A DNA stretch of 64,000 nt from Komarekiella delphini-convector SJRDD-AB1 (lineage in GTDB: Bacteria; Cyanobacteriota; Cyanobacteriia; Cyanobacteriales; Nostocaceae), in assembly GCF_014831675.1 (NCBI RefSeq), contig NZ_VJXY01000008.1, positions 62,001 through 126,000 of the forward strand, in the 5' to 3' direction. How positions within the stretch are numbered: position 1 is the first letter of the stretch; every line of letters starts with the position of its first letter. The notes beneath the pieces are model-generated. The model was not told the origin of the DNA and did not search any database. It was given only the letters and a program-made list of their open reading frames with translations. A program made the translations under genes and the position numbers. Shown piece by piece: positions 20,932 through 30,264 of the stretch.

Positions 20932-21686
20932 GCTTATTACCTCAGAGATTTACCTATGAATTGCTTGCTTTACAGCTACACTTTGCAGCTTGGGGGATAA
21001 ATCTAGGGGATTTTTCCGGGATGACACAACCATCCCTAGATATCCAAGTTTGAGCCATCAACTATTCTGGTATAGTAGCTTGAAAACATTAACAAAAGAC
21101 TAAGATTTATAAGATTTATCTGATGGATATCATTGATTGAAATGCATATCAATTATTTTTGAAGCTAAGTTGATATCCCAACAAAATTAAGTTTTTTAGC
21201 TTATTTGTATTCCTTAAGGAAGATAATTTTATAGAGCATCTATCTATATAGGTAAATAAATATAATTTTCTAAGTAATTACTGTAATAACAATACATTTT
21301 GCGGTGATTTCAAGCGATAAATGAATTTTATTTAGTCAATAAGAAATTAAAGTCCTTTAAGTTAAGGGTTTCAGATTTTTTGGATGAAAGTGACAAAGTA
21401 GTCAACAGAAGCAGTAATGAAACTCTCAGATTTTTGGTATTCAGAGTTGATATGTACTACTAGTAAAAATGCTAGTAGTATCAGCGCTAAGCGCTACGTG
21501 GGAGACTGGCAATTGGGTATTAGCGATCGCATACTGGTGTATACGAGAGTTGAGATTCAGAAAACTCTCCTAGTCTCCAGTCAATTGTCAGTTTTTTTTG
21601 ATTATTAAAAGCTTTCTTTTGTGGCATAAATTTAGTGAATGTGAGCGATATATAGATAGCAGCATTGACCACTGGGGACTTAACGT
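20932..21686. other. AT-rich intergenic region
   Basis: The spacer lies between the divergent OCP and DUF1822 genes and must contain both promoters. A 63-codon frame at 21417-21608 has an unremarkable translation and is not called. A short gctagtagta repeat occurs around 21460-21480. I see nothing else. Confidence 0.6.
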
Positions 21687-22634
21687 ATGAATAACATCAC
21701 CTTTCAGCTAGACGATTCCGCAATAACTTTGCCGATTTCCCAAATAGCTCGCATAACTGCCCAGCAGTTTGCCAATCAGCAGCCAACTCTTGAAAAAGCA
21801 GAGCAAGTGCGGCTGAATACGCTAGCGGTATGGGTAGTGAATGACTACTTGCAGATGATGGAAATTCCTACTAACCTCCAAGCCAGTGACAGTTGGAACC
21901 CTGTCATGCGCCTCTGTGCAGATGTGGCTGATCTGGAGATATCCTCAGTTGGTCGTTTGGAGTGTCGCCCTGTACGTCTGGATCAGCAGACATGTAACAT
22001 TCCTCCAGAAACCTGGGAAGAACGGGTAGGTTATTTAGTAGTTCAATTTGATGAATCGCTCCAAGAAGCAAGGCTACTGGGGTTTATCCCTAGAGTCACA
22101 ACCGAAAAGCTGCCTTTGAGTCAATTGCAACCCCTAGAAGCGTTAATTGATCATTTAGCAACCCCATTTGTGAATTTGAGTCAGTGGTTTGCTGGGATAT
22201 TTGAGACGGGCTGGCAAACTATTGAATCTTTATGGAATGTGCCGGAACTTAGACCAGCTTATGCCTTTCGCAGTACTGAAACCGTGGAAAAAAATGCCCT
22301 CAACCAGCCAGAAGCAGTAACTAGACGTGCAAAATTGATTGATTGGGGAATCCAAATTCTCAACCAGCCCGTCATGTTAATGGTGGAAATTACTCCCGAA
22401 ACTGACCAACAAACCAGTATTCGTCTCCAGTTACACGCTACTGGTAATCAAATATATTTACCTCCAGGAGTGCAGCTTACTGTTCTTGATAGTTCAGGAG
22501 AAGTGTTTCTGGAAGCTCAAGCCAGAAAATCAGACAACTATATTCAGTTACAGTTTCGTGGCGCACCCACAGAGCAATTTAGCGTTAAAGTAGCATTGAA
22601 TGATACCAGCATCACAGAGCATTTTATAATTTGA
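21687..22634 (+). CDS. DUF1822 family protein
   Basis: A 315-residue soluble protein of the cyanobacterium-specific DUF1822 type. The signs are the opening with ITLPISQIARITAQQFANQQ, the VRLNTLAVWVVNDYLQMMEIPTNL segment near residue 45, the CNIPPETWEERVGYLVVQFD segment, and the late QLHATGNQIYLPPGVQLTVLD. Members commonly lie next to CHASE2-CHAT and DUF928 genes, and that order is kept here. The biochemical role is unknown. A signalling or regulatory role is inferred from neighbours only. Confidence 0.85.
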   Translation: MNNITFQLDDSAITLPISQIARITAQQFANQQPTLEKAEQVRLNTLAVWVVNDYLQMMEIPTNLQASDSWNPVMRLCADVADLEISSVGRLECRPVRLDQQTCNIPPETWEERVGYLVVQFDESLQEARLLGFIPRVTTEKLPLSQLQPLEALIDHLATPFVNLSQWFAGIFETGWQTIESLWNVPELRPAYAFRSTETVEKNALNQPEAVTRRAKLIDWGIQILNQPVMLMVEITPETDQQTSIRLQLHATGNQIYLPPGVQLTVLDSSGEVFLEAQARKSDNYIQLQFRGAPTEQFSVKVALNDTSITEHFII

Positions 22635-23177
22635 AGCATGTAAATTTCCAAGTTTGGTTTGGTAATTATTAACTGGTAATTGGTAATTCGGGTAAAAATT
22701 CCAACTTGATTTTTTGAACTTCAAAAGAAGTTTGAGCAGTGGCTTCTAGCTATTGGTAATAATTTGTATTTCTTAATGAGCTACGCCCCACTTGATTCGC
22801 GGAGTATCTCGTAGAGAAGACAGTAATTATATTTATTAAGATTTCAAGCTTGGGGTAACAATTACGAAATCTTATTCTCCCTGGAAGCTCCTACTCCGAC
22901 TTTTGTATGCAACACTGGCTGATCAAGTCAGAAAACCTTCTACAAAGAGGAAGCTGCCGCATGGGCAAAGAGAAGTCTACGCAAGCATCCAACCGAGGCT
23001 GGCTGTTAACCACACTGCAAAATAGAACTGATACTCTAAAGAAGAACATAAATATAGAGTAGTTATTTCCGTATCCTCACGGGTAAACAAGTTACGCGCA
23101 ACGTCGCAACCACAGGAGAAGACAAGGGTAAAAGCATAATAAATTCGGTGATTTTGAATTGGAGCAAAGCGACGGTT
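22635..23177. other. Intergenic region between DUF1822 and CHAT-CHASE2 genes
   Basis: No firm gene is seen. A 33-codon frame at 22961-23062 (starting MGKEKSTQASNRGW) has an AAGAGGAAG sequence about 10 bases upstream. It could be a leader peptide or chance, and I do not call it. The spacer also contains cgcggagtatctcgtag-type repeat fragments near 22797. Confidence 0.5.
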
Positions 23178-25502
23178 ATGGGTAAGTTAGTAGTTCTAAA
23201 ATTTGGAGAGGGTAGTTTTGAGCAGGGGTTTGCTGTCACCCTTCAGATTGGTGAAGAATGCGATCGCCCCTCAACAGAAATTACGGGTAAGCTACCACCA
23301 TCACCTGAAATGCCGCTTTACTATAGTCACTGGCAATCTAGCTATCGACATTTGGGCAACCGTTATCGTCTCCATGCTGATCAAGTGCAGGTGACAAATG
23401 TATCAATGATCCAAGACTGCGAAAACACTGCCCACATTTTGCGGGCACGTTTCAACACCTGGCTGCGGGCGGAGGAGTTTCGCCCCTTGCGAGAGAAATG
23501 GCTAGAAAGATTATTGCCCACAGAAGAAGTACGGGTGATTCTGCAAACAGAAAATAGTCAATTGCAGCTATTACCTTGGCATTTATGGGACTTGTTAGAA
23601 CGCTATCCCAAGACTGAAATCGCCCTCGCTTCACCAACCTACGATCGCATTATCAAACCATGCACCCGAAACCAAGCGGTAAATATTTTGGCAATTGTCG
23701 GTAATAGCCAAGGAATTGATACTCAGGCTGACCAAGCTTTACTGCAACAATGTAGTAACGCCGATATTAGCTTTGTGGTAGAACCACAACGCAAGGAATT
23801 GACTGACCATCTCTGGGGGAAAAACTGGGATATTCTTTTCTTCGCTGGCCATAGTTCCAGTCAGGGGAATGGAGAAAGTGGGCGAATTTATTTAAATCAA
23901 ACTGATAGCCTCACCATTGGTGAGTTGAAGTACGCTCTTAAAAAAGCGATTGAAAATGGGTTGCAACTGGCAATATTCAACTCCTGTGATGGGTTGGGAT
24001 TGGCGCGAGAACTGGCTGATTTGCAAATTCCCCAGATGATCATTATGCGCGAACCCGTCCCAGACCGGGTTGCCCAGGAGTTTTTGAAGTATTTTTTAGC
24101 AGGCTTTGCAGGTGGTGAATCTTTATACCAGGCAGTACGGCAAGCACGAGAACGGTTGCAAGGACTTGAAGATAAATTTCCCTGTGCAACTTGGCTACCA
24201 GTAATTTGCCAAAATCCAGCCCAAAAGCCACCGACTTGGGAAGAACTAAGGTATGCAAACACCGAAGAAATACCGAATTTATCTGCATCTGTTCAACGCA
24301 GATTGAACGTACCTTTTTTCTACAGCTTAGCGATCGCAGCCTTGGTTTGTGGGGTGAGGTTTGTGGGACTGCTGCAAAGTGCAGAGCTAAATGCCTTTGA
24401 TCAGATGATGCGATCGCGTCCTGATGAAGGAACTGATTCACGCTTGTTAATAGTGACAATTGATGATAATGACCTGGCGACTCAACGACAAAATGGTGAA
24501 TCATTAAAAGGAGCTTCCCTTTCTGATAAGTCTCTCAACAAACTACTGACAAAACTTGAGCAGTATGAACCCAGAGCGATCGGTTTGGATATTTACCGTG
24601 ATTTTCCGGCTGAGGAGCAAGATTTAACTACTCGTCTCCAGCAGACTGAGAATTTGATTGGCGTCTGCAAGGGAAGTGATAGAACAGCAAACACCAAAGG
24701 TATTGAACCGCCACCGGAAATTTCAGAACAGTATCGTGTAGGATTTAGCGACTTTGTTCTAGATAGCGATGGGATTTTACGTCGGCATCTGCTGTTCATG
24801 AACCAAGAAGCAGCATCGTTGTGTTCAGCTTCCTACGCACTCAGTATGCAACTGGTATTCCGCTATCTATCGCCTTTAGGAATTAAACCTCAGTTCACTC
24901 TGCAAGGAAATTTGCAGTTGGGCAATAATGTTTTTCCGACTCTAAAGTCTCGCGCTGGCGGCTATCAAGGCATCGATCCTAATGGTCAAATCTTACTCAA
25001 CTACCGTTCCTCAAAGCAGATAGCTGAGCAAGTAACGCTGACGCAGTTTCTATATAATCCGGTCAACCCCAGCGCTGTCAAAGACCGGGTTGTTCTGATT
25101 GGTGTAGTGGCAAAAGGGGATTTTCGAGACACCTGGTCTACACCATACGGAGCTTTATTCGACAAACAAATGCCAGGAGTGCTGGTACAAGCGCAGATGG
25201 TTAGCCAGATCCTAAGTAATGTATTAGATAAACGTCCATTACTGCGGGTTTGGTCACTGTGGATTGAAGTAGTCTGGATTTGGGGTTGGTCTTTGGTCGG
25301 GGGAATACTTGCTTGGCAGTGGCGATCGCTTCCTCTATTAGCATTAGCTGTCGGTGTTACCTCTGGTGTGCTATATCTACTCTGCCTTGGTCTATTAATT
25401 TTGGGTGCTTGGGTGCCTTTTGTGCCATCAGCTTTATCATTGGTGGCGACAGTTGGCTTGATGTCAATTCATAATTCAAAAATAAAAAGTAAAAATATCT
25501 AA
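23178..25502 (+). CDS. CHAT-CHASE2 membrane signalling protein
   Basis: The N-terminal ~370 residues form a CHAT (caspase-like) domain with a visible dyad, His225 in FFAGHSSSQGN and Cys270 in FNSCDGLGL. A membrane segment near residue 385 leads into a CHASE2 extracellular sensor domain (FDQMMRSRPDEGTDSRLLIVTID, then RAIGLDIYRDFP). Three C-terminal membrane helices close the protein. The layout implies that an external signal sensed by CHASE2 controls a cytoplasmic peptidase-like domain. Start: the frame reaches a GTG at 23148, but ATG 23178 (MGKLVVLKFGEGSF) matches the usual start of the family. DUF928 follows after 27 bases. Confidence 0.9.
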   Translation: MGKLVVLKFGEGSFEQGFAVTLQIGEECDRPSTEITGKLPPSPEMPLYYSHWQSSYRHLGNRYRLHADQVQVTNVSMIQDCENTAHILRARFNTWLRAEEFRPLREKWLERLLPTEEVRVILQTENSQLQLLPWHLWDLLERYPKTEIALASPTYDRIIKPCTRNQAVNILAIVGNSQGIDTQADQALLQQCSNADISFVVEPQRKELTDHLWGKNWDILFFAGHSSSQGNGESGRIYLNQTDSLTIGELKYALKKAIENGLQLAIFNSCDGLGLARELADLQIPQMIIMREPVPDRVAQEFLKYFLAGFAGGESLYQAVRQARERLQGLEDKFPCATWLPVICQNPAQKPPTWEELRYANTEEIPNLSASVQRRLNVPFFYSLAIAALVCGVRFVGLLQSAELNAFDQMMRSRPDEGTDSRLLIVTIDDNDLATQRQNGESLKGASLSDKSLNKLLTKLEQYEPRAIGLDIYRDFPAEEQDLTTRLQQTENLIGVCKGSDRTANTKGIEPPPEISEQYRVGFSDFVLDSDGILRRHLLFMNQEAASLCSASYALSMQLVFRYLSPLGIKPQFTLQGNLQLGNNVFPTLKSRAGGYQGIDPNGQILLNYRSSKQIAEQVTLTQFLYNPVNPSAVKDRVVLIGVVAKGDFRDTWSTPYGALFDKQMPGVLVQAQMVSQILSNVLDKRPLLRVWSLWIEVVWIWGWSLVGGILAWQWRSLPLLALAVGVTSGVLYLLCLGLLILGAWVPFVPSALSLVATVGLMSIHNSKIKSKNI

Positions 25503-25529
25503 ACTAATTGACTTAAGGAAAAGTTTTAG

Positions 25530-26315
25530 ATGAAGTCAAATTCGCAATCGATAAAACTGTTTTTAATACTAGCTTTTAGCTGCACAAGTTTAGTGAGTAG
25601 CCTAACCTCAGTACTAGCAAAACCAACCCTACCAGCTTCAACTCACGCTCAAGTTGTACGCTTTAATCCCCCTTCGCCTCCACCCGGGCCACCTCCCGGA
25701 GGTCGTCCCACTGGAGGAGCTAGCCGTGGAGGCAGCTTAAGTGTGTGTCCATCTGTTAAAACTGAACTCACTGCCCTAGTCCCTTTTAGCGAGGAACCTG
25801 GCACAGTAAAGAATGTTTGGGGATTAACAACTGTGGAACGCCCAAGCTGGTTGTTCTATATGCCATATACTAAAGACTCTACCTATCCAGCTGAATTTGT
25901 ACTGCAAGATCAAGAATCAAACCCTATCTATCAAAAAGCGATCGCCCTACCAGAGCGTCCAGGATTAATCCGAGTTTCCTTACCTGCCAATGCTCCCCCA
26001 TTAGAAGTGGGCAAACAATATCGCTGGTTTTTAACCGTTTACTGTGACCAACAAAAAGAATCACCTCCGATTTACGTTGAAGGGGTGATACAACGAGTCA
26101 ACCTGAAACAGGCAACCGTCCAGGAGCTAAACACAGCAGAACCTCTAAAACGCGTTGTTATCTATGCTGAAAATGGGATATGGTACGAGGCACTGACGAC
26201 ACTAGCAGAACTGCGTCAGAAAAATCCTCAAAATCCAGAACTTCAAGCAGAGTGGCGGAATTTGCTTGCTAGCATCCGTTTGGATAAATTAGCAGCTGAA
26301 CCGATTTTTCCTTAA
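25530..26315 (+). CDS. DUF928 domain-containing exported protein
   Basis: A signal peptide is visible (about residues 1-31, ending SVLA). A Pro/Gly-rich stretch (PPSPPPGPPPGGRPTGG) then leads to the DUF928 domain from about residue 70 (CPSVKTELTALVPF, TVERPSWLFYMPY, GKQYRWFLTVYCDQQ). The family is cyanobacterial and of unknown function. It is tightly linked to the CHAT-CHASE2 gene (27-base gap), so it is a likely periplasmic partner of the CHASE2 sensor. That last point is inference. Confidence 0.88.
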   Translation: MKSNSQSIKLFLILAFSCTSLVSSLTSVLAKPTLPASTHAQVVRFNPPSPPPGPPPGGRPTGGASRGGSLSVCPSVKTELTALVPFSEEPGTVKNVWGLTTVERPSWLFYMPYTKDSTYPAEFVLQDQESNPIYQKAIALPERPGLIRVSLPANAPPLEVGKQYRWFLTVYCDQQKESPPIYVEGVIQRVNLKQATVQELNTAEPLKRVVIYAENGIWYEALTTLAELRQKNPQNPELQAEWRNLLASIRLDKLAAEPIFP

Positions 26316-26331
26316 ATACGGTAAACACATA

Positions 26332-26354
26332 GAGACGTTGCAATGCAACGTCTC
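26332..26354. repeat. Palindromic element gagacgttgc-type
   Basis: Perfect 10-bp arms (gagacgttgc / gcaacgtctc) around the trinucleotide aat. The same element recurs at 36528-36556. It sits between the convergent DUF928 and acetyltransferase genes, where it could act as a bidirectional terminator hairpin. Confidence 0.8.
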
Positions 26355-26374
26355 CTACACAATACAACGTCTCG

Positions 26375-26938
26375 CTATTTTATCTGCCGCAAATACTGGG
26401 GACGGCAGGGGTTTCCCCAACTAACCTGTCCAGGAGGTATATGAGTGAAAACACTACTACGAGCGCCAATTACTGCATTAGCTCCAATTTGCACTCCTGG
26501 GCCGACAAAACAATCTGCCGCCACCCATGCGCCATTACCAATGGTGACACTCGCTGTTTTCAAACCAAAAGCAGAGTCTTGAAGATCATGGCTACCAGTA
26601 CATAAGTAACTTTTCTGTGAAATTACGCAGTGTTCACCGATGAATATCTGATCGAGACTGTATAAAACTACATCATCTCCAATCCAACTATAGTCGCCAA
26701 TGGTGACTTTCCAAGGATAGGTGAAGCGGGCTGTGGGTCGAATCAACACGCCTTTGCCAATACGAGCGCCAAACAAACGCAGTAAAGCACGACGCAAAAT
26801 ATTGAGCGGTTGAGGTGTGAGGGGAAAAGCGATCGCCTGCACAATCCACCACAACAAAATATACCAACCTGGACGCCCTCGATCAAACCAGGATTGGTCA
26901 TATTTACGTAAATCTACAAAAGTATCGTCATTTATCAT
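26375..26938 (-). CDS. WcaF-like hexapeptide-repeat acetyltransferase
   Basis: A left-handed beta-helix acyltransferase with isoleucine-rich hexapeptide repeats running through residues 70-170 (VTIGDYSWIGDDVVLYS, FIGEHCVISQKSYLCTGSHD, VTIGNGAWVAADCFVGPGVQIG). The motif TGSHD carries the catalytic-type histidine. The N-terminal part contains a hydrophobic WYILLWWIVQAIAF stretch, as in WcaF-type enzymes that O-acetylate exopolysaccharide precursors. It is the last gene of a minus-strand set with two glycosyltransferases (3-base gap to the next). In filamentous cyanobacteria a similar acetyltransferase belongs to the hormogonium polysaccharide (hps) gene set (HpsU), and this could be that protein, but I cannot confirm it. 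Confidence 0.85.
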   Translation of the reverse strand: MINDDTFVDLRKYDQSWFDRGRPGWYILLWWIVQAIAFPLTPQPLNILRRALLRLFGARIGKGVLIRPTARFTYPWKVTIGDYSWIGDDVVLYSLDQIFIGEHCVISQKSYLCTGSHDLQDSAFGLKTASVTIGNGAWVAADCFVGPGVQIGANAVIGARSSVFTHIPPGQVSWGNPCRPQYLRQIK

Positions 26939-26941
26939 TTG

Positions 26942-27898
26942 TCAAGAGTCAATGGTCAATAGCTTTCCCTCTACTCCCTTGCTCCCTTGCTCCCCTGCTC
27001 CCTCCTTCAGAGTAGTTGTAGTATTTAGCTGACCACCACAGTTACGTAATTCGTAAAGTTTGACTCCAATTTGATATTCATATTGACTCAGTAAGCGTGC
27101 ATATATATATCCGGCTTTGCCATCTAAAAAACCGCGCTGAATAATGTAGAACAAAACAAATCGTAAAATTGGTTTAAATGGCAGACGTACCCACACTTTT
27201 TTCAAAAAACGCTTGCGTTGTACCGCATCACCAAATAGATTTGCACCAATAGTGCCGCTGTCATCTTTACCTGTGAGAATATTGAAATAAACACGCGCTT
27301 CCCAGTTGGAATAGCGGTTGTGCCGTTCTAACCAGTGGTAAAGGTCGCGAAAATCTTCGTGGAGCATATCGTTTTTGAGATACCCGACTTTTCCCTGTAA
27401 AATCACATGTTCGTGAACTTCGTTATCACCAGTGTTGGGAATATCTTCGGTATTGAGGTTTTCGTAACGACCTTTTTGATGCTTAAACAAACGCAGATTC
27501 CAATCAGGATATTTACCACCGTGGCGAATCCATTTTCCTAAGAAAAAGACACGGCGATTCAGGTAGTAACCGTTATCTGCATTATTGTGAATTGCTTGGT
27601 CGATTTCTTCCCATAGTTCGGGGGTGATGCGCTCATCGCAATCTACAATTAATACCCATTCGTTGCGAAAAGGGAGATTATCTAAAGACCAATTTTTCTT
27701 TTTGGGCCAGTGTCCATTGAAGCTGAATTGCACGACATTTGCACCGTGACTTTTAGCAATTTCAACACTATTATCGGTACTTTGAGAATCTACTACAAAT
27801 ACTTCATCTGCTCTGGTAAGGCTAGCGAGGCAGGCTGGTAAGTTTGCTTCCTCATTTTTGGCTGGAATTAGTACTGAAACTGGTATTTTAGATGACAT
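26942..27898 (-). CDS. Family 2 glycosyltransferase (WaaE/KdtX-like)
   Basis: A GT-A fold glycosyltransferase. It opens with SVLIPAKNEEANLPACLASL, has the nucleotide-sugar Asp in VFVVDSQSTDNS, and the metal-binding motif in VLIVDCDERI. The middle (NGYYLNRRVFFLGKWIRHGGKYPDWNLRLF) matches the WaaE type that adds sugars to lipid-linked cores. The last ~20 residues (EGAGEQGSKGVEGK) are encoded by repeat DNA at about 26945-27005 and are probably not part of the fold. It lies 13 bases from the next glycosyltransferase, so they form one operon. Confidence 0.88.
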   Translation of the reverse strand: MSSKIPVSVLIPAKNEEANLPACLASLTRADEVFVVDSQSTDNSVEIAKSHGANVVQFSFNGHWPKKKNWSLDNLPFRNEWVLIVDCDERITPELWEEIDQAIHNNADNGYYLNRRVFFLGKWIRHGGKYPDWNLRLFKHQKGRYENLNTEDIPNTGDNEVHEHVILQGKVGYLKNDMLHEDFRDLYHWLERHNRYSNWEARVYFNILTGKDDSGTIGANLFGDAVQRKRFLKKVWVRLPFKPILRFVLFYIIQRGFLDGKAGYIYARLLSQYEYQIGVKLYELRNCGGQLNTTTTLKEGAGEQGSKGVEGKLLTIDS

Positions 27899-27911
27899 AA
27901 AATTTAAGTTT

Positions 27912-28853
27912 TTATTTGTTATTTTTTATTTGATTTTGAGATAAAAGACCTTGAATAGCGGCATTTAAGTAACCAATCTGACCATAAGCGTACACAAGTT
28001 TATCAAATCGTTCTGCTGGGTCGGAGAAATATTGCACTGCTTTATATAAACCACGTAAAAACCGTTCGCTACCCCGCTGCAACTGAGCAACACCAGCTTT
28101 ACCGGAGAGTTGTTCTCGATAACATTCACTGATACCTTGCCACCAGCCTCGGTTTAAAAACCAGGAACGTTGGAGACGCTCTGGAGCAACATTGTGAGCA
28201 ACTAAAGCTTCGGGCAGATAAGCGACTTGCCAACTACGCTGTAGAGCTAATTCGGTCATTTGCAGTTCTTCATTAGATAAGAGGTTTTTCCCGACTCGAC
28301 CAAGCTGAGGATCAAAACCTCCGATTTCTTCAAGAAAGCTACGGCGGATAGAGTAATTCAAGCCTCTAGGTGTTAAACCTGGTTGCTCGATGTAAATGAT
28401 GTTGTCACCTAAGTCGTATGCTCCCAGATTTCCAGCTAGTCCTGGAGATATCCAGCGTGGTTGTTGGATACCTGGGGGCCATAGTAGAGTGACTTTGCCA
28501 CCTGCGATCGCTAACTGAGAATTATCTTTGTAAGCAAAATATAAAACTTGCAGCCAGCCAGGGCTAGCTACAGCATCGTCATCTAAATAAGCAAGAATAT
28601 CACCACGAGCAACTCTTGCGCCGGTGTTCCGAGCAACAGATAAACCGATGGTAGGTTCAAAGATGTACTTCAGACGGGGATCGCTGGCTCTTTGTTCTAC
28701 AACTTCGCGAGTGCGATCGCCAGACCCATTATCCACGACTACAACCTCAAAGTCAGCAGTAAAATCCTGCGTCAAAAGGCTATCAATCGCAGCACCTAAA
28801 TAGGTATCTCGGTTATGAGTGCAGATAATGGCAGAAATTTGAGGGTCTGGCAT
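27912..28853 (-). CDS. Family 2 glycosyltransferase
   Basis: A second GT-A enzyme with ISAIICTHNRDTYLGAAIDSL at the N-terminus, VVVVDNGSGDRT for nucleotide-sugar binding, DILAYLDDDAVASPGWL as the DxD metal site (near residue 95), and GFDPQLGRVGKNLLSNEELQM as the acceptor-side motif. It probably acts first in the three-gene polysaccharide set. The longest frame starts at a GTG (28868), and I prefer ATG 28853. STRR heptamers (ttatcag) lie immediately upstream at 28865-28890. Confidence 0.88.
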   Translation of the reverse strand: MPDPQISAIICTHNRDTYLGAAIDSLLTQDFTADFEVVVVDNGSGDRTREVVEQRASDPRLKYIFEPTIGLSVARNTGARVARGDILAYLDDDAVASPGWLQVLYFAYKDNSQLAIAGGKVTLLWPPGIQQPRWISPGLAGNLGAYDLGDNIIYIEQPGLTPRGLNYSIRRSFLEEIGGFDPQLGRVGKNLLSNEELQMTELALQRSWQVAYLPEALVAHNVAPERLQRSWFLNRGWWQGISECYREQLSGKAGVAQLQRGSERFLRGLYKAVQYFSDPAERFDKLVYAYGQIGYLNAAIQGLLSQNQIKNNK

Positions 28854-29001
28854 TTTGTTAGTTATCACTTATCAGTTATCAGTTATCAGTGTCCAGAGAT
28901 AACTGTTCACTATTTACACTTGCTGCCTGTTAATCTAAACCAAAAATTCCCAACCCACCAACCGAGTTTCTTCGGATATAATTTTTAAAACTTCATAGAA
29001 A

Positions 29002-29066
29002 GCGGCGGGAAACCTCATCCGCCGCATGGGAGATGAGGCATAATTCTTCCCCACGCCGCATCTCCC
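29002..29066 (-). terminator. Double hairpin downstream of the 29.1 kb gene
   Basis: Two inverted repeats lie just beyond the minus-strand gene. One is gggagatg (29028-29035) with catctccc (29059-29066). The other is gcggcgg (29002-29008) with ccgccgc (29019-29025), which on the minus strand is followed by tttct. A terminator for the minus-strand gene is likely but unproven. Confidence 0.45.
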
Positions 29067-29090
29067 GTTGTCCACAAGGGACATGGTTTT

Positions 29091-29909
29091 TTATGTTTGT
29101 TGAATGTGACTGTGTAAAACCACAAGCGTTTGGGCTAATTGACTCAAACGGGTTTCCAGATATTGCTTGCGCCCCAATAGTTGACGTAATTTTTGGTAAC
29201 GGGCGATCGCCATGCTAACAGTCGCAACTTGATCCGATGGACATGGACGTGACCAGACTTTACCAGAATTATCCACGCCACAGAGGCGATAGCCAGTACT
29301 GGATGATTGATAAGATACTTTCTTATCGGTCGCGCAAATTTCTTCTACGTAGTCCATGAGGCGGTCAACTTCCGCATGGCGCAGTGTTGCAGTTCCTCCC
29401 TGTTCTGCTTCTTGAAGATTAGATTCTAACCAGCCATTGACAATTGGGCCTTCTAAATAAATATCTTGAATTTGCTGTAATATTTTTTGCAGTTCATTTT
29501 GCCAACCAGCGACAATTTCCTGAATTTCTTGTAGTAGATTCATCGCCAAGGTCGGATTGGCTCCGTGGCGATGACTACTTAAGCTAGGAGTTTTAAACTT
29601 AGGTAGGGTCGGTGTTTTGTCACCACTCTCTTGTGCTTGAAAAGTCTGCACAGAGTCATGTTGGGGAAATAAATTTTGTTCGGCTGAGTAGTCTCCAGCG
29701 GGATCTACATCAAGGTCTACTGTTTGCCCTTGTGCTTTTACGTCCTCTTCAGATGGCGTCTGTGTACTTTCCGTAGGTTCATTTGCGCCGACGCTAATCC
29801 TAAAGGAGAAAGGCCGTTTTGTCGAATCACCTGTTTGAGCCGCGGAGGCAGTGCCGCGAGTCCCTATATCGTGTAGAGTTGCCTCAATGCGTTTTAAGCC
29901 TGCTTTCAT
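29091..29909 (-). CDS. Hypothetical cyanobacterial protein, 272 aa
   Basis: No known domain is recognised. The N-terminal half is acidic, polar and Ser/Thr/Pro-rich, so probably disordered. The C-terminal half is helical (LLQEIQEIVAGWQNELQKIL near residue 125, then YQKLRQLLGRKQYLETRLSQL) and includes a cysteine-bearing patch (YRLCGVDNSGKVWSRPCP). The frame extends to a TTG at 29939, but ATG 29909 (MKAGLKRIEATL) is the likely start. It is divergent from cobU across a 355-base spacer that contains a dispersed hairpin element. Confidence 0.6.
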   Translation of the reverse strand: MKAGLKRIEATLHDIGTRGTASAAQTGDSTKRPFSFRISVGANEPTESTQTPSEEDVKAQGQTVDLDVDPAGDYSAEQNLFPQHDSVQTFQAQESGDKTPTLPKFKTPSLSSHRHGANPTLAMNLLQEIQEIVAGWQNELQKILQQIQDIYLEGPIVNGWLESNLQEAEQGGTATLRHAEVDRLMDYVEEICATDKKVSYQSSSTGYRLCGVDNSGKVWSRPCPSDQVATVSMAIARYQKLRQLLGRKQYLETRLSQLAQTLVVLHSHIQQT

Positions 29910-29950
29910 AAAAGATAACCTTAAATTTGCTGTCCCCAATAGTGTTAATT

Positions 29951-30083
29951 AAGCTCATCCCACCCCTAAAAGGGAATGGATTTCACGTTGACAGTTGACT
30001 GTTAACAGTCAACTGTCAACGGTCTAAAAAGGCGTTTTTCATCACCTACCGAGAAGGAATGGGTTTTACCGACGCCTTTTTAT
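29951..30083 (+). repeat. Dispersed palindrome-plus-hairpin element, copy A
   Basis: The element runs from aagctcatcccacccctaaa to a T-run. Inside are a perfect 34-bp palindrome (29987-30020, built from gttgacagttgact heptamers) and a hairpin with aaaaaggcg at 30026-30034 and cgcctttttat at its end. A nearly invariant loop (catcacctaccgagaaggaa) lies between the hairpin arms. A second copy lies at 58333-58474 in the opposite orientation. Here it ends 182 bases before cobU, in the cobU reading direction. Besides this element, the spacer 29910-30264 holds nothing I recognise. Confidence 0.85.
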
Positions 30084-30264
30084 AATTATGAATGGGGTTG
30101 TTGGGATTTTGGCTTTTGCCATTTGTGGCATCAAAGATGCTGTGCTGGTGCTAATTTTATCTCTTAAAAGTTATTTGTTAGCAAAAATTTCACCTGTAAA
30201 GTAAAAAACTGTGGTGATAAATTAGTACCAGAGTTATCTTTTCTAAGATACTAAGGAAACAACT

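Noticed and set aside
21417-21608. 63-codon frame before DUF1822
   Set aside because: No ribosome-binding site or recognisable motif; the sequence looks like AT-rich spacer with small repeats.
29951-30083. Cobalamin riboswitch upstream of cobU
   Set aside because: No B12-box-like sequence was seen; the element has a second copy upstream of a lipoxygenase gene.
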